From Pseudorhodoferax sp965279475 (GTDB lineage Bacteria > Pseudomonadota > Gammaproteobacteria > Burkholderiales > Burkholderiaceae_C), in the NCBI GenBank assembly GCA_965279475.1, contig CBDIIA010000003.1:2294001-2358000 (forward strand): a DNA stretch of 64,000 nucleotides, given 5' to 3'. This document shows positions 53,595 through 62,305 of this stretch, in pieces (position 1 is the stretch's first letter; every line of letters begins with the position of its first letter). The notes under the pieces are model-generated. The model ran no database searches. It was not told where the DNA came from and saw nothing but the letters and a program-made list of their open reading frames with translations. Position numbers and translations under genes: made by a program.

Positions 53595-53636
53595 TTGACA
53601 GAAAAATAGCAATGAACTAGATATAGCGTATGTCAA
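53595..53636. promoter_or_regulatory. Face-to-face promoters between dsbA-like gene and lysR
   Basis: TTGACA on plus (53595-53600) and TTGACA on minus (53636-53631) form an inverted repeat with a 30-base gap. Plus: TTGACA, 17, TAGATA (53618-53623). Minus: TTGACA with ATTGCT (53613-53608) at 17 or TGCTAT at 19. The plus promoter would start at the lysR ATG, implying a very short or missing leader. Confidence 0.45.
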
Positions 53637-54574
53637 AAGCAAACAATCGCGACGAACCTGCGCTGGGCAACCTGGCCAACCTCAACCGTCTGGCCTATTT
53701 CGCGGCGGTGGTGGAAACCGGCTCCTTCACGGCGGCGGCGGACCGCCTGGGCATCACCAAGGCCGTGGTCAGCCAGCAGGTCGCGCGGCTGGAGGGCGAC
53801 TTCCGCACCACGCTGCTCACGCGCACCACCCGCAAGGTACTGCCCACCGAAACGGGCAAGAGCTTCTACCAGCGCTGCGCGCTGATCCTGCGCGAGGCGG
53901 GCGATGCCTTCGACGAACTCGCCGAAACGGCCGAAGAGCCGGCCGGCACGCTGCGGCTTACCGCCCCGCTCGACTACGGCATCACCGCGGTGGTGCCGGC
54001 GATCGCCGCGTTCACGCAGCGGTTTCCGCAATGCAAGGTCGACGCGACGTTCAGCGACCAGTCGCTGGACCTGCTGTCGGGCCAGGTGGAACTGGCGATC
54101 CGCGTCGGCTGGCTGACCGACCTGCAACTGCAGGCACGGCAGATCGGCACGTTCCGGCAACTGCTGGTGGCCGCCCCGGCCTGGCAAGCGCGGGTGGCAC
54201 GGCTGGCTGCGCCTGAGGACATCGGCGGGCTGCCCTTCGTGGCCAACACCGCCTTGCGCGACCCTGCGCGCTGGAACTTCTCGCACGACGGGGCGCAGCA
54301 CCCGGTGCGGGTGCACCCCTCCATCTTCCTGAACACGACGCTGGCCGTCTGCGAGGCCGTGCGCCAGGGCGTCGGGCTCTCGGTGCTGCCCGACTTCGCC
54401 ATCCAGGACGACCTGGCCAGCGGCCGGCTCGTCCAGGTGCTGCCGGGCTGGGATCTGCCGTCCGGCGGCATGCACGCGGTGTTCCCAACGGCTCGTTTTC
54501 GGCCGTCCAAGGTGCGGGCGTTCGTGGATCTGCTGATCGAGCGCGAGCGCGCATCCGGCGCGCGTCTTGCATGA
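53630..54574 (+). CDS. LysR-family transcriptional regulator
   Basis: 314 residues. HTH near the N-terminus (AAADRLGITKAVVSQQVARLE) and a LysR substrate-binding domain (LRLTAPLDYGITAVVPAIAAF, LLSGQVELAIRVGWL). Of the CrgA-like group. Divergent from the dsbA-like/MBL/SnoaL-like operon, which it likely controls. The plus-strand promoter candidate ends almost at the start codon. Confidence 0.88.
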   Translation: MSKANNRDEPALGNLANLNRLAYFAAVVETGSFTAAADRLGITKAVVSQQVARLEGDFRTTLLTRTTRKVLPTETGKSFYQRCALILREAGDAFDELAETAEEPAGTLRLTAPLDYGITAVVPAIAAFTQRFPQCKVDATFSDQSLDLLSGQVELAIRVGWLTDLQLQARQIGTFRQLLVAAPAWQARVARLAAPEDIGGLPFVANTALRDPARWNFSHDGAQHPVRVHPSIFLNTTLAVCEAVRQGVGLSVLPDFAIQDDLASGRLVQVLPGWDLPSGGMHAVFPTARFRPSKVRAFVDLLIERERASGARLA

Positions 54575-54653
54575 GCAGCCGCGGCAGCCCCGACGCAATG
54601 CGGGGCGTCATCCATATAACCAAATTCACATAGCGCCAGAACAAATAAATAGT

Positions 54654-54681
54654 TTGTTTTCATAAGGGTAACGCCTAAAGT
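54654..54681 (+). promoter_or_regulatory. Promoter candidate for cysI
   Basis: TTGTTT (54654-54659), 16 bases, TAAAGT (54676-54681). AT-rich sequence upstream (54611-54660) contains several ATAA motifs and is a good place for a CysB-type activator, but no site can be named with certainty. Confidence 0.4.
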
Positions 54682-54750
54682 CGCCCTTCCGCGAAACTCC
54701 ACGGGCTCGCCAAGCTGCTCCTCGGCGCCGGGTCCAAGGCCCCACACAAG

Positions 54751-56565
54751 ATGTACCAATACACCGATTTCGACAAAGAATTCGTGCGCCTGCGCGCCAC
54801 GCAGTACCGCGACCAGCTCGAACGCTGGCAGGCCGGCCAGCTGGCCGAGGACGAGTTCCGTCCGCTGCGGCTGCAGAACGGCTGGTACGTGCAGCGTTTC
54901 GCGCCGATGCTGCGCATCGCCGTGCCGTATGGCGAACTGAACAGCGCCCAGCTGCGTGTGCTGGCGACCATCGCGCGCGACTACGACCACAAGGAAGAGA
55001 ACGACCTGTCCAAGGCCAACCCGGGCCTCTCCGACCTGAAGAGCCTGCCCAACCGCTGCGCCCACTTCACGACGCGGCAGAACGTGCAGTTCAACTGGAT
55101 CCCGCTGGTGAAGAGCGCCGACGTGATGGACCTGCTGGCCAGCGTCAACATGCACGGCATCCAGACCAGCGGCAACTGCATCCGCAACACCACCAGCGAC
55201 GAACGCGCGGGCGTGGCCATCGACGAGGTGGCCGATCCGCGCCCGCTGGCCGAGATCATCCGCCAGTGGAGCACGCTGCACCCCGAGTTCGCGTTCCTGC
55301 CGCGCAAGTTCAAGATCGCCATCACCGGCGCCACCGACGACCGCGCCGCCACCCCGTGGCACGACGTCGGCCTGCACCTGCTGAAGAACGACGCGGGCGA
55401 GATCGGCTTTCGCGTGATGGTCGGCGGCGGCATGGGCCGCACGCCGGTGGTCAGCACGGTGATCCGCGAGTTCCTGGCCTGGGACCAGATCCTGAACTAC
55501 CTCGAAGCCGTGGTCCGCGTCTACAACCGCTGGGGCCGCCGCGACAACATCTACAAGGCGCGCATCAAGATCCTGGTGAAGGCCGAGGGCCAGCGCTACA
55601 TCGACGAGGTCGAGGCCGAATACCAGCAGATCCTGACGCACGACGGCGCGCCGCACACCATCAGCCAGCACGAGCTCGACCGCGTGTCGGCGAGCTTCCA
55701 GGTACCGGCGAGCCGCGTGGGCACCTTGCCGCCGACCGCCCTGCAGATGCCGACGATCGACGCGGCCGACACCAACTACCCGCGCTGGCTGGCCCGCAAC
55801 GTGGCGCCGCACAAGAACCCGGCGCTGCGCTGCGTCACGCTGTCGTTCAAGCGCCTGGGGTATTCGCCCGGCGACGCCACTGGCCCGCAGCTGGACCTGG
55901 CCGCCGACCTGGCCGACCGCTACAGCGCCGGTGAAGCCCGCGTCACGCACGACCAGAACTTGGTGCTGCCCTGGGTGCGTGCCGACGAGCTGCCCGCGCT
56001 GTACGCAGAAGCCCGTGCGGCCGGCCTGGCCAAGGCCAACGTGCGCCTGCTGACCGACATGATCGTCTGCCCCGGCGGCGATTTCTGCGCGCTGGCCAAC
56101 GCCCGTTCGCTGCCGATCTCCGAGGCCATCACCCAGCGCTACCAGGACCTGGACGAACTGCACGACCTGGGCGAGATCGACGTGCACATGAGCGGCTGCA
56201 TCAATTCTTGCGGCCACCACCACAGCGCGCACATCGGCATCCTCGGCGTCGACAAGGACGGCCAGGAGTGGTACCAGGTGACGCTCGGCGGCTCCGATGG
56301 ATCGGACCTCAGCGGTGCTGCCGGCGCTGGCAAGGTGGTCGGCCCGTCGTTCGCGGCGGCCGAAGTGCCCGAAGTCATCGAGGCCGTGCTCGACACCTAC
56401 CGCAGCGTGCGCCGGAGCGCCGGTGACAAGGCCGAGACCTTCATCGACACGCTGCGCCGCGTCGGCCACGACCCATTCAAACAGGCCGCCAACGCCGCGC
56501 GCACCAGCACCGGCCGGGCGGCGCCCCAGGCCAACGCCAACGCCACGGCCACCGCGACCGCCTGA
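54751..56565 (+). CDS. cysI: Sulfite reductase hemoprotein beta subunit (nitrite/sulfite reductase)
   Basis: 604 residues. Reduces sulfite to sulfide with six electrons using siroheme and a 4Fe-4S cluster. The two half-domains start SANMHGIQTSGNC-type motifs (VNMHGIQTSGNCIRNTT) and the cluster ligands are CPGGDFC (C-x5-C) and SGCINSC (C-x3-C). The last 25 residues are a low-complexity Ala/Asn/Thr tail. No cysJ flavoprotein is nearby; electrons probably come from ferredoxin. First gene of the cys cluster. Confidence 0.93.
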   Translation: MYQYTDFDKEFVRLRATQYRDQLERWQAGQLAEDEFRPLRLQNGWYVQRFAPMLRIAVPYGELNSAQLRVLATIARDYDHKEENDLSKANPGLSDLKSLPNRCAHFTTRQNVQFNWIPLVKSADVMDLLASVNMHGIQTSGNCIRNTTSDERAGVAIDEVADPRPLAEIIRQWSTLHPEFAFLPRKFKIAITGATDDRAATPWHDVGLHLLKNDAGEIGFRVMVGGGMGRTPVVSTVIREFLAWDQILNYLEAVVRVYNRWGRRDNIYKARIKILVKAEGQRYIDEVEAEYQQILTHDGAPHTISQHELDRVSASFQVPASRVGTLPPTALQMPTIDAADTNYPRWLARNVAPHKNPALRCVTLSFKRLGYSPGDATGPQLDLAADLADRYSAGEARVTHDQNLVLPWVRADELPALYAEARAAGLAKANVRLLTDMIVCPGGDFCALANARSLPISEAITQRYQDLDELHDLGEIDVHMSGCINSCGHHHSAHIGILGVDKDGQEWYQVTLGGSDGSDLSGAAGAGKVVGPSFAAAEVPEVIEAVLDTYRSVRRSAGDKAETFIDTLRRVGHDPFKQAANAARTSTGRAAPQANANATATATA

Positions 56566-56575
56566 GGACAACGCC

Positions 56576-57004
56576 ATGCAATTGCTCGCATCCACTGCCC
56601 ACGTGGCAGCCCCCGAAGGCCGTAAGGACATCGTGTCCCTGGCCAATGACGCCGACCCGCGCACCCTGCCGCTCGAAGGCGTGTCGCGCATCGACCTGCA
56701 CTTCCCCAAGTTCACCGACGGCCGCGCGTTCAGCCAGGCCTTCCTGCTGCGCCGCCGCCTGGGCTTCAAGGGCGAGATCCGCGCCACCGGCGACGTGCTG
56801 ATCGACCAGCTGGTGCAGATGCAGCGCAGCGGCTTCGACGTGGCGGTGCTGCGCGAAGGCGTGGACGCCAGCGCTGCGCAGCGCCAGTTCGATCGCTACA
56901 AGGGCTTCTACCAGGGCGACGCGGTGCATGTCGAACCGCACTTCGCCGAAACCGAAAACGCTGCGGTCTATGCTGCCGAGCTGGAGCGCCAGGACTCGGC
57001 CTGA
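56576..57004 (+). CDS. DUF934-domain protein of the cys cluster
   Basis: 142 residues. DUF934 proteins occur next to cysI in many Proteobacteria, and their role is not settled. The core FSQAFLLRRRLGFKGEIRATGD and LDRYKGFY-like end (QFDRYKGFYQGD) identify it. Begins 10 bases after cysI, so co-transcribed. It has no visible cofactor-binding cysteines. An accessory or electron-transfer role to sulfite reductase is a reasonable inference. Confidence 0.85.
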   Translation: MQLLASTAHVAAPEGRKDIVSLANDADPRTLPLEGVSRIDLHFPKFTDGRAFSQAFLLRRRLGFKGEIRATGDVLIDQLVQMQRSGFDVAVLREGVDASAAQRQFDRYKGFYQGDAVHVEPHFAETENAAVYAAELERQDSA

Positions 57005-57018
57005 TCGGAGACAACACC

Positions 57019-57642
57019 ATGGGGACCCTCGATCTTTCACGCGTCAACGCCGAACTCGGCCGCAACGCCCCCGGCTTGGTGGGCTGGGCATTGGGCCTGG
57101 GCCAGCCGGCCATCGTTACCACCAACTTCCGCCCGTTCGAGGCGGTGATCCTGCACCTGGTCACGCAGGTCCAGCCCGATGTGCCCGTGGTCTGGATGGA
57201 CAACGGCTACAACACCGAGGCCACCTACCGCTTCGTCGACGAAGTGACCCGGCGGCTGCAACTGAACCTGCACGTCTATCTGCCGCGCCGCTCGCGGGCG
57301 CACCGCGAGGCGGTGGACGGCCCCATGCCCGCGCTGGACGATCCGCGCCACGCTGCCTTCACCGAAGAAGTGAAGCTGGAACCGTTTGCCCGCGCGTTGC
57401 GCGAGACGGCGCCCAAGGTGTGGTTCACCGCGCTGCGGGCCACCGATACGGCCGTGCGCGCGCAGATGGAGCCCGTGAGCATCAACCCCGACGGCCTGAT
57501 CAAGGTCGCGCCGCTGCTGCACTGGTCGTCCAAAGAACTCCATGCCTACGGCGAGACCCATGGCCTGCCCAACAACTTCGACTACGTGGACCCCACCAAG
57601 GGTGAGGACAACCGCGAGTGCGGCCTGCACATCGCCCACTGA
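57019..57642 (+). CDS. cysH: Phosphoadenylyl-sulfate reductase
   Basis: 207 residues. Reduces PAPS (or APS) to sulfite. The PP-loop-type fold is visible (VVWMDNGYNTEATYRFVDEV, FTALRATDT, WSSKELHAYGETHGLPNN) and the catalytic Cys is in the end ECGLH. The cluster-binding CC..CxxC pairs of APS reductases are absent, so it is more likely PAPS specific; if so it would need a CysC-type kinase encoded elsewhere. Confidence 0.88.
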   Translation: MGTLDLSRVNAELGRNAPGLVGWALGLGQPAIVTTNFRPFEAVILHLVTQVQPDVPVVWMDNGYNTEATYRFVDEVTRRLQLNLHVYLPRRSRAHREAVDGPMPALDDPRHAAFTEEVKLEPFARALRETAPKVWFTALRATDTAVRAQMEPVSINPDGLIKVAPLLHWSSKELHAYGETHGLPNNFDYVDPTKGEDNRECGLHIAH

Positions 57643-57653
57643 GCCTTGACCCC

Positions 57654-58598
57654 ATGAACGCCCATACCGACCCCGCCTTGCTGCAAGCTGCCGAACACCA
57701 CCTCAGCAACGCCCACCTCGACGCGCTCGAGGAGGAGACCATCTTCATCCTGCGCGAAGTGGCCGCGGTGTTCGAGCGGCCCGCCTTGCTGTTCTCCGGC
57801 GGCAAGGATTCGCTGGTGCTGTTGAAGTGCGCCGAGAAAGCCTTTGGCGTGGGTCGGATTCCGTATCCGCTGCTGATGATCGACACCGGCCACAACTTCC
57901 ATGAAGTGACCGACTTCCGCGACTTCCGCGCCAAGGAACTCGGTGCCGAACTCATCGTGCGCAGCGTCGAGGATTCGATGCGGCGCGGCACGGTGCGGCT
58001 GGCGCACCCCGAGGAATCGCGCAACGTGCACCAGTCGGTGACACTGCTGGAGGCGATCGACGAGTTCCGCTTCGACGCGCTGATCGGCGGCGCGCGCCGC
58101 GACGAGGAGAAGGCCCGCGCCAAGGAGCGCATCTTCTCGCACCGCGACAGCTTCGGCCAATGGCAGCCCAAGGCCCAGCGGCCCGAGCTGTGGACGCTGT
58201 TCAACACGCGGTTACAGCCGGGCGAACACTTCCGCGTGTTCCCGATCAGCAACTGGACCGAACTCGACGTGTGGCAATACATCGAGCGCGAGCACATCGC
58301 CCTGCCCTCGCTCTACTACACGCACCAGCGCGAAGTGGTCGAACGCAAGGGCCTGCTGGTGCCCGTCACCGACCTCACGCCGCTCAAGGCCGGTGAGACC
58401 GCCGAACTGCGCGACGTGCGTTTCCGCACCGTCGGCGACATCACCTGCACCTGCCCCGTGGAGAGCCTGGCCGCGACGCCGGGCGACGTGGTGATCGAAA
58501 CCCTGGCCGCCGACGTGAGCGAACGCGGCGCGACCCGCATGGACGACAAGACCTCGGACGCCTCGATGGAGAAGCGCAAGAAGGACGGATATTTCTGA
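57654..58598 (+). CDS. cysD: Sulfate adenylyltransferase subunit 2
   Basis: 314 residues. PP-loop SGGKDS (48-53) and the family motifs MIDTGHNFHEVTDFRD, GGARRDEEKARAKERIFS and FPISNWTELDVWQYI. Catalytic subunit of ATP sulfurylase, working with the GTPase CysN. Start at 57654; the stop overlaps the cysN start (TGATG). Confidence 0.94.
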   Translation: MNAHTDPALLQAAEHHLSNAHLDALEEETIFILREVAAVFERPALLFSGGKDSLVLLKCAEKAFGVGRIPYPLLMIDTGHNFHEVTDFRDFRAKELGAELIVRSVEDSMRRGTVRLAHPEESRNVHQSVTLLEAIDEFRFDALIGGARRDEEKARAKERIFSHRDSFGQWQPKAQRPELWTLFNTRLQPGEHFRVFPISNWTELDVWQYIEREHIALPSLYYTHQREVVERKGLLVPVTDLTPLKAGETAELRDVRFRTVGDITCTCPVESLAATPGDVVIETLAADVSERGATRMDDKTSDASMEKRKKDGYF

Positions 58599-59881
58599 TG
58601 CACGCGACCACCACCACCCATCTTTCCGCGCTGAAGTTCATCACCTGCGGCTCCGTCGACGACGGCAAGAGCACGCTGATCGGCCGCCTGCTGGTCGACA
58701 GCAAGGCCGTGCTGCAGGACCACCTGGCCGGCGTGCAGCGCCAGGGTGAGACCGACCTGGCGCTGCTGACCGACGGCCTGTCGGCCGAGCGCGAACAGGG
58801 CATCACCATCGACGTGGCCTACCGCTACTTCAACACCGAAGACCGCAAGTTCATCATCGGCGACGCGCCGGGGCACGAGCAGTACACCCGCAACATGGTC
58901 ACCGCCGCGAGCAGCGCCGACGCCGCCGTGGTGCTGGTCGACGCGACCAAACTCGACTGGAAGAACCCCGCGCTCGCGCTGCTGCCGCAGACGCGCCGCC
59001 ACACGCTGCTGTGCAACCTGTTGCGCGTGCCGAGCATCGTCTTCGCGGTGAACAAGCTCGACGCGGTGGCCGATTCGACGCTGGCGTTCGCCCACATCTC
59101 GGGTGCACTCGGCAAGTTTGCCGCTGCCGCCGGCATCGCGATCGAGGCCATCGTGCCGATCTCGGCGCTCAAGGGATGGAACGTCGTCGAACCGGGCCAT
59201 GCCGATCTGCCCGACTGGTGCGGCTACAGCGGGCCTACGCTGCTGCAGATCCTGGAGCGACTGCCGGGCACGCCGGCCGAAGTCGACCGCGCGTTCGCGT
59301 TCCCGGTGCAGTGGGTCGAGAAGTTCTCGGCCAGTGCCGACACCTCGCAGGGCCGCCGCGTGTTCTGGGGCCGCGTCGCCACCGGGTCGGTGCAGCCCGG
59401 CCAGGACATCCGCATCCTGCCGAGCGGCCAGACCGCCATCGTCGCGCAGGTGTTCGACCACGCACGCCGGCCCGGCCATGTGAGCGCCAGCCACAGCGCA
59501 GGCATCGTGCTCGACCGCGAGGTCGACGTGTCGCGCGGCGACTGGCTACTGGCGAGCGGTACGTTCGAGGCGCAGCGTGAACTGTCGGCCACCGTCGCCT
59601 GGCTCGACGACGAGCCGCTGGTCGCGGGCCGCGTGTACTGGGCGCTGCATGGCCACCGTTGGGTCAAGGCCAAGGTCAAGCGCATCGTGCACCGGCTCGA
59701 CATCCACACGCTGGCCGAGGAAGAGGCGAGCGATCTGCCGCCCAACGCCATCGGCCATGTCGAACTCGCGCTGCAGGAGCCGCTGGCCACGCTGCCCTAT
59801 CTGCAGTCGCGCACCCTGGGTGCGCTGGTGCTGGTCGACACGGCGAGCCACCGCACGTCGGCCGCCGTGCTGGTGCGCTGA
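58598..59881 (+). CDS. cysN: Sulfate adenylyltransferase subunit 1 (GTPase)
   Basis: 427 residues. GTPase motifs: G1 GSVDDGKST (18-26), G3 GDAPGHEQYT, G4 NKLD. Elongation-factor-like domains 2 and 3 follow. No C-terminal CysC kinase fusion is present. Couples GTP hydrolysis to APS formation. Overlaps cysD by one base, so translation is coupled. Confidence 0.94.
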   Translation: MHATTTTHLSALKFITCGSVDDGKSTLIGRLLVDSKAVLQDHLAGVQRQGETDLALLTDGLSAEREQGITIDVAYRYFNTEDRKFIIGDAPGHEQYTRNMVTAASSADAAVVLVDATKLDWKNPALALLPQTRRHTLLCNLLRVPSIVFAVNKLDAVADSTLAFAHISGALGKFAAAAGIAIEAIVPISALKGWNVVEPGHADLPDWCGYSGPTLLQILERLPGTPAEVDRAFAFPVQWVEKFSASADTSQGRRVFWGRVATGSVQPGQDIRILPSGQTAIVAQVFDHARRPGHVSASHSAGIVLDREVDVSRGDWLLASGTFEAQRELSATVAWLDDEPLVAGRVYWALHGHRWVKAKVKRIVHRLDIHTLAEEEASDLPPNAIGHVELALQEPLATLPYLQSRTLGALVLVDTASHRTSAAVLVR

Positions 59882-59925
59882 GAGCCCTGCGCCAGCGCGA
59901 CGCGTCCCTGACGGCCGAGTGGCTG

Positions 59926-59954
59926 TTGGGACCGGCCGATAAAACTCTTAAAAT
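59926..59954 (+). promoter_or_regulatory. Sigma-70 promoter for fdxA
   Basis: TTGGGA (59926-59931), 17 bases, TAAAAT (59949-59954). Transcription would start near 59961, 54 bases before fdxA. Indicates that fdxA is expressed separately from cysN. Confidence 0.6.
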
Positions 59955-60014
59955 CAAGGGTTTCCCCGTACCGCCCCAGCCCCTCGTCGTCCCGATCGAC
60001 ACGCAAAGAACTAC

Positions 60015-60344
60015 ATGACTCACGTCGTTTCCGAATCCTGTATCCGCTGCAAGTACACCGACTGCGTGGATGTCTGCCCCGTGGACTGCTTCCGCGAAGG
60101 CCCGAACATGCTGGTCATCGACCCGGACGAATGCATCGACTGCGCGGTCTGCATCCCCGAGTGCCCAGTAAATGCCATCTACGCCGAAGAAGACCTGCCG
60201 GCGGACCAGATCGCGTTCATCAAGATCAACGTCGAGCTGAGCCAGGCGCAGGGATGGAAGAGCATCACCAAACGCAAGCCGGCGCTGCCCGATGCGGAAG
60301 AGTGGAAAGACAAGACCGGCAAGATCTCCGAGCTGATCCGCTGA
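60015..60344 (+). CDS. fdxA: Ferredoxin FdxA (7Fe-8S type)
   Basis: 109 residues. Nine cysteines at 9, 12, 17, 21, 25, 40, 43, 46 and 50, the pattern of Azotobacter ferredoxin I (a 3Fe-4S and a 4Fe-4S cluster). The C-terminal half is the FdI extension (LSQAQGWKSITKRKPALPDA). Low-potential electron carrier. The reductase gene starts four bases on, so the two are probably one unit. Confidence 0.93.
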   Translation: MTHVVSESCIRCKYTDCVDVCPVDCFREGPNMLVIDPDECIDCAVCIPECPVNAIYAEEDLPADQIAFIKINVELSQAQGWKSITKRKPALPDAEEWKDKTGKISELIR

Positions 60345-60348
60345 CCAC

Positions 60349-61395
60349 GTGATCGAGACCGATGCGCTGATCATCGGTGCCGGGCCGGCCGGGCTGTTCC
60401 AGGCGTTCCAGTTCGGCCTGCAGGAGATCCGCTCGCACATCGTCGATGCGCTGCCCTGCGCGGGCGGCCAGTGCATCGAACTGTACGCGGACAAGCCCAT
60501 CTACGACATCCCGGGCACGCCGCTGTGCACCGGCCGCGAACTGATCGCGTCGCTGCAGCAGCAGCTGGCGCCGTTCGACGTGCCGCTGCACCTCGACCAG
60601 CAGGTGAGCGCCGTCGCGCCGCAGGCCGACGGGCGTTTTGTGGTGGCGACCAGCGCCGGCACGCAGTTCCTCGTCAAGGTGATCAGCATTGCCGCGGGGC
60701 TGGGCGCCTTTCAGCCCAGGCCCTTGCGGGTCGAAGGCCTGGCGCGTTTCGAAGGTTCGCAACTGTTCTACCGCGTGGCCGACCCGGCGGCCTTCGCCGG
60801 ACGCGATGTGCTCGTGGTCGGCGGCGAAGAGCAGGCTGTCGAGGGCGTGCTGCGCCTGGCCGAGGCCGGTGCCGAGGCACCGCGCAGCCTGGCGCTGCTG
60901 CACCGGCGCGACGTGTTCCAGGCCCCGTTCGAGAGCCTGGCCGAACTGGAAGCGCTGCGCGGCAGCGGCCTGCTGCGCGTGGAGACCGGGCAGGTGACGG
61001 GCTTCACCGAGGCCGACGGCAGGCTGAAGGCGCTCGAGGTCAGCGCGGCCGACGACAGCACCCGGCACGTGGCGGTCGATGCCCTGCTGGTGCTGCAGGG
61101 CCTGTCGCCCAAACTCGGGCCGATCGCCGACTGGGGCCTGGCGCTCGAACGCAAGCAACTGGTGGTCGACACCGCCACGTTTTCCACCAGCGTGCCGGGC
61201 ATCCACGCCGTGGGCGACATCAACACCTACCCCGGCAAACGCAAGCTGATCCTCTCCGGCTTCCACGAGGCCACGCTCGCCGCGTTTGCCGCGGTCGAGC
61301 GTGTGTTCCCCGGCCGCAAGGCCCAGCTCGAATACACGACCACGTCGACCCGGTTGCACCGGCTGCTCGGCCTGTCGCCCTCCAACAAGATCTGA
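60349..61395 (+). CDS. Ferredoxin-NADP reductase, thioredoxin-reductase-like (type 2)
   Basis: 348 residues from a GTG. FAD motif LIIGAGPAGLFQAFQFGL, family signature GGQCIELYADKPIYDIPG, a C-terminal GDINTYPGKRKLILSGFHEA (FAD) and a late aromatic end. The NADPH motif is altered: VVGGEEQAVEGVL in place of VGGGDSAxDWA. No CxxC disulfide, so it is not a thioredoxin reductase. It likely reduces FdxA. Confidence 0.84.
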   Translation: MIETDALIIGAGPAGLFQAFQFGLQEIRSHIVDALPCAGGQCIELYADKPIYDIPGTPLCTGRELIASLQQQLAPFDVPLHLDQQVSAVAPQADGRFVVATSAGTQFLVKVISIAAGLGAFQPRPLRVEGLARFEGSQLFYRVADPAAFAGRDVLVVGGEEQAVEGVLRLAEAGAEAPRSLALLHRRDVFQAPFESLAELEALRGSGLLRVETGQVTGFTEADGRLKALEVSAADDSTRHVAVDALLVLQGLSPKLGPIADWGLALERKQLVVDTATFSTSVPGIHAVGDINTYPGKRKLILSGFHEATLAAFAAVERVFPGRKAQLEYTTTSTRLHRLLGLSPSNKI

Positions 61396-61454
61396 GCCGC
61401 CCCAGCGGTTGCGGGTAAACACCCCTACCGGGCATGGGCGTGCGTCGGCACAAT

Positions 61455-61480
61455 TTGGTTCAACCAATCTGGTTCTACCA
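61455..61480. promoter_or_regulatory. Tandem GntR/FadR-type operators
   Basis: A perfect palindrome TTGGTTCAACCAA (61455-61467) and a second TGGTTCTACCA (61470-61480), centres 14 bases apart, end five bases before the regulator ATG. They match the TGGTnnnACCA form of GntR/FadR regulators, so the regulator gene probably represses itself. Confidence 0.72.
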
Positions 61481-61485
61481 ATTTG

Positions 61486-62202
61486 ATGAACACGATCGCT
61501 ACCGACGCCTCGCAAGTGATGTCGCGCATCCTGCCCTTCATCCGCGAACGCGGCTACGCCGCCGGCGAACGCATCCCGTCCGAGCGTGAACTGGCCGAGC
61601 GTTTCAACGTGAGCCGCGGCATCCTGCGCGAGGCGCTGGCCGCGCTGGAGGCGATGCGCGTCATCCAGCGGCGGCCGCAGTCGGGCATCTACCTGCGCGA
61701 CATCGCCCGCGAAGCCTCGGTCGACATGCTGGTGCTCGAGTCCGATCTCGGCATGCCGGTCTCGCCCGGCGACGTGAAGGACCTGAACGAGTTCCGCTCG
61801 ATGCTCGAAGTGCAGTCGGTGGGCCTCGCCTGCAGCCGCCGCACCGATGCCGACCTGGCCCGGCTCGACGCCGTGCTGGCCATGTCGCGCAGCCGGCATG
61901 CGGCCGGCCAGTCGCTGGCCGAGCAGGACGCCGAGTTCCACATGGCCTTGTGCGCCGCCAGCGGCAACAAGCTGATTCAGCGCGCGGCCAACTCGTTCTG
62001 GCTGGCGTCGCGGGCCCGGCGCGAGCGTTACTTCGGCGAACCGGTCAACGCCCTGCGCTCGATTGCCCAGCACAGCGCGCTGCGCGATGCCGTGGCGGCC
62101 GGCGACACGGGCCGGGCGCTGGACGTGCTGGGCGACCACCTCGGCAACGTCGAACGCTACTGGCTCGCGCAGATCGCGCCGGACGCCGCCACCTCGCCCT
62201 GA
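61486..62202 (+). CDS. GntR/FadR-family transcriptional regulator
   Basis: 238 residues from the ATG at 61486. Winged HTH (RIPSERELAERFNVSRGILREAL) then an all-helical FCD ligand domain (FRSMLEVQSVGLAC ... AEQDAEFHMALCAASGN, HSALRDAV). FCD members commonly bind small organic acids. The two operators lie directly before its start. It precedes a dehydratase and a binding protein, which it may control. Confidence 0.88.
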   Translation: MNTIATDASQVMSRILPFIRERGYAAGERIPSERELAERFNVSRGILREALAALEAMRVIQRRPQSGIYLRDIAREASVDMLVLESDLGMPVSPGDVKDLNEFRSMLEVQSVGLACSRRTDADLARLDAVLAMSRSRHAAGQSLAEQDAEFHMALCAASGNKLIQRAANSFWLASRARRERYFGEPVNALRSIAQHSALRDAVAAGDTGRALDVLGDHLGNVERYWLAQIAPDAATSP

Positions 62203-62305
62203 GCGACCTACCCACCCGATCTCCCGGTGCGGCGCCACGTGCCGGACCGCCTTCCACAGCCCCCTCTGTTCCGTTTTCTTTTTCTCTCTTTCACACACCT
62301 GTCCC

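Noticed and set aside
54585..54608. GCCCCG/CGGGGC hairpin after lysR as terminator
   Set aside because: Short stem with no following T-run.
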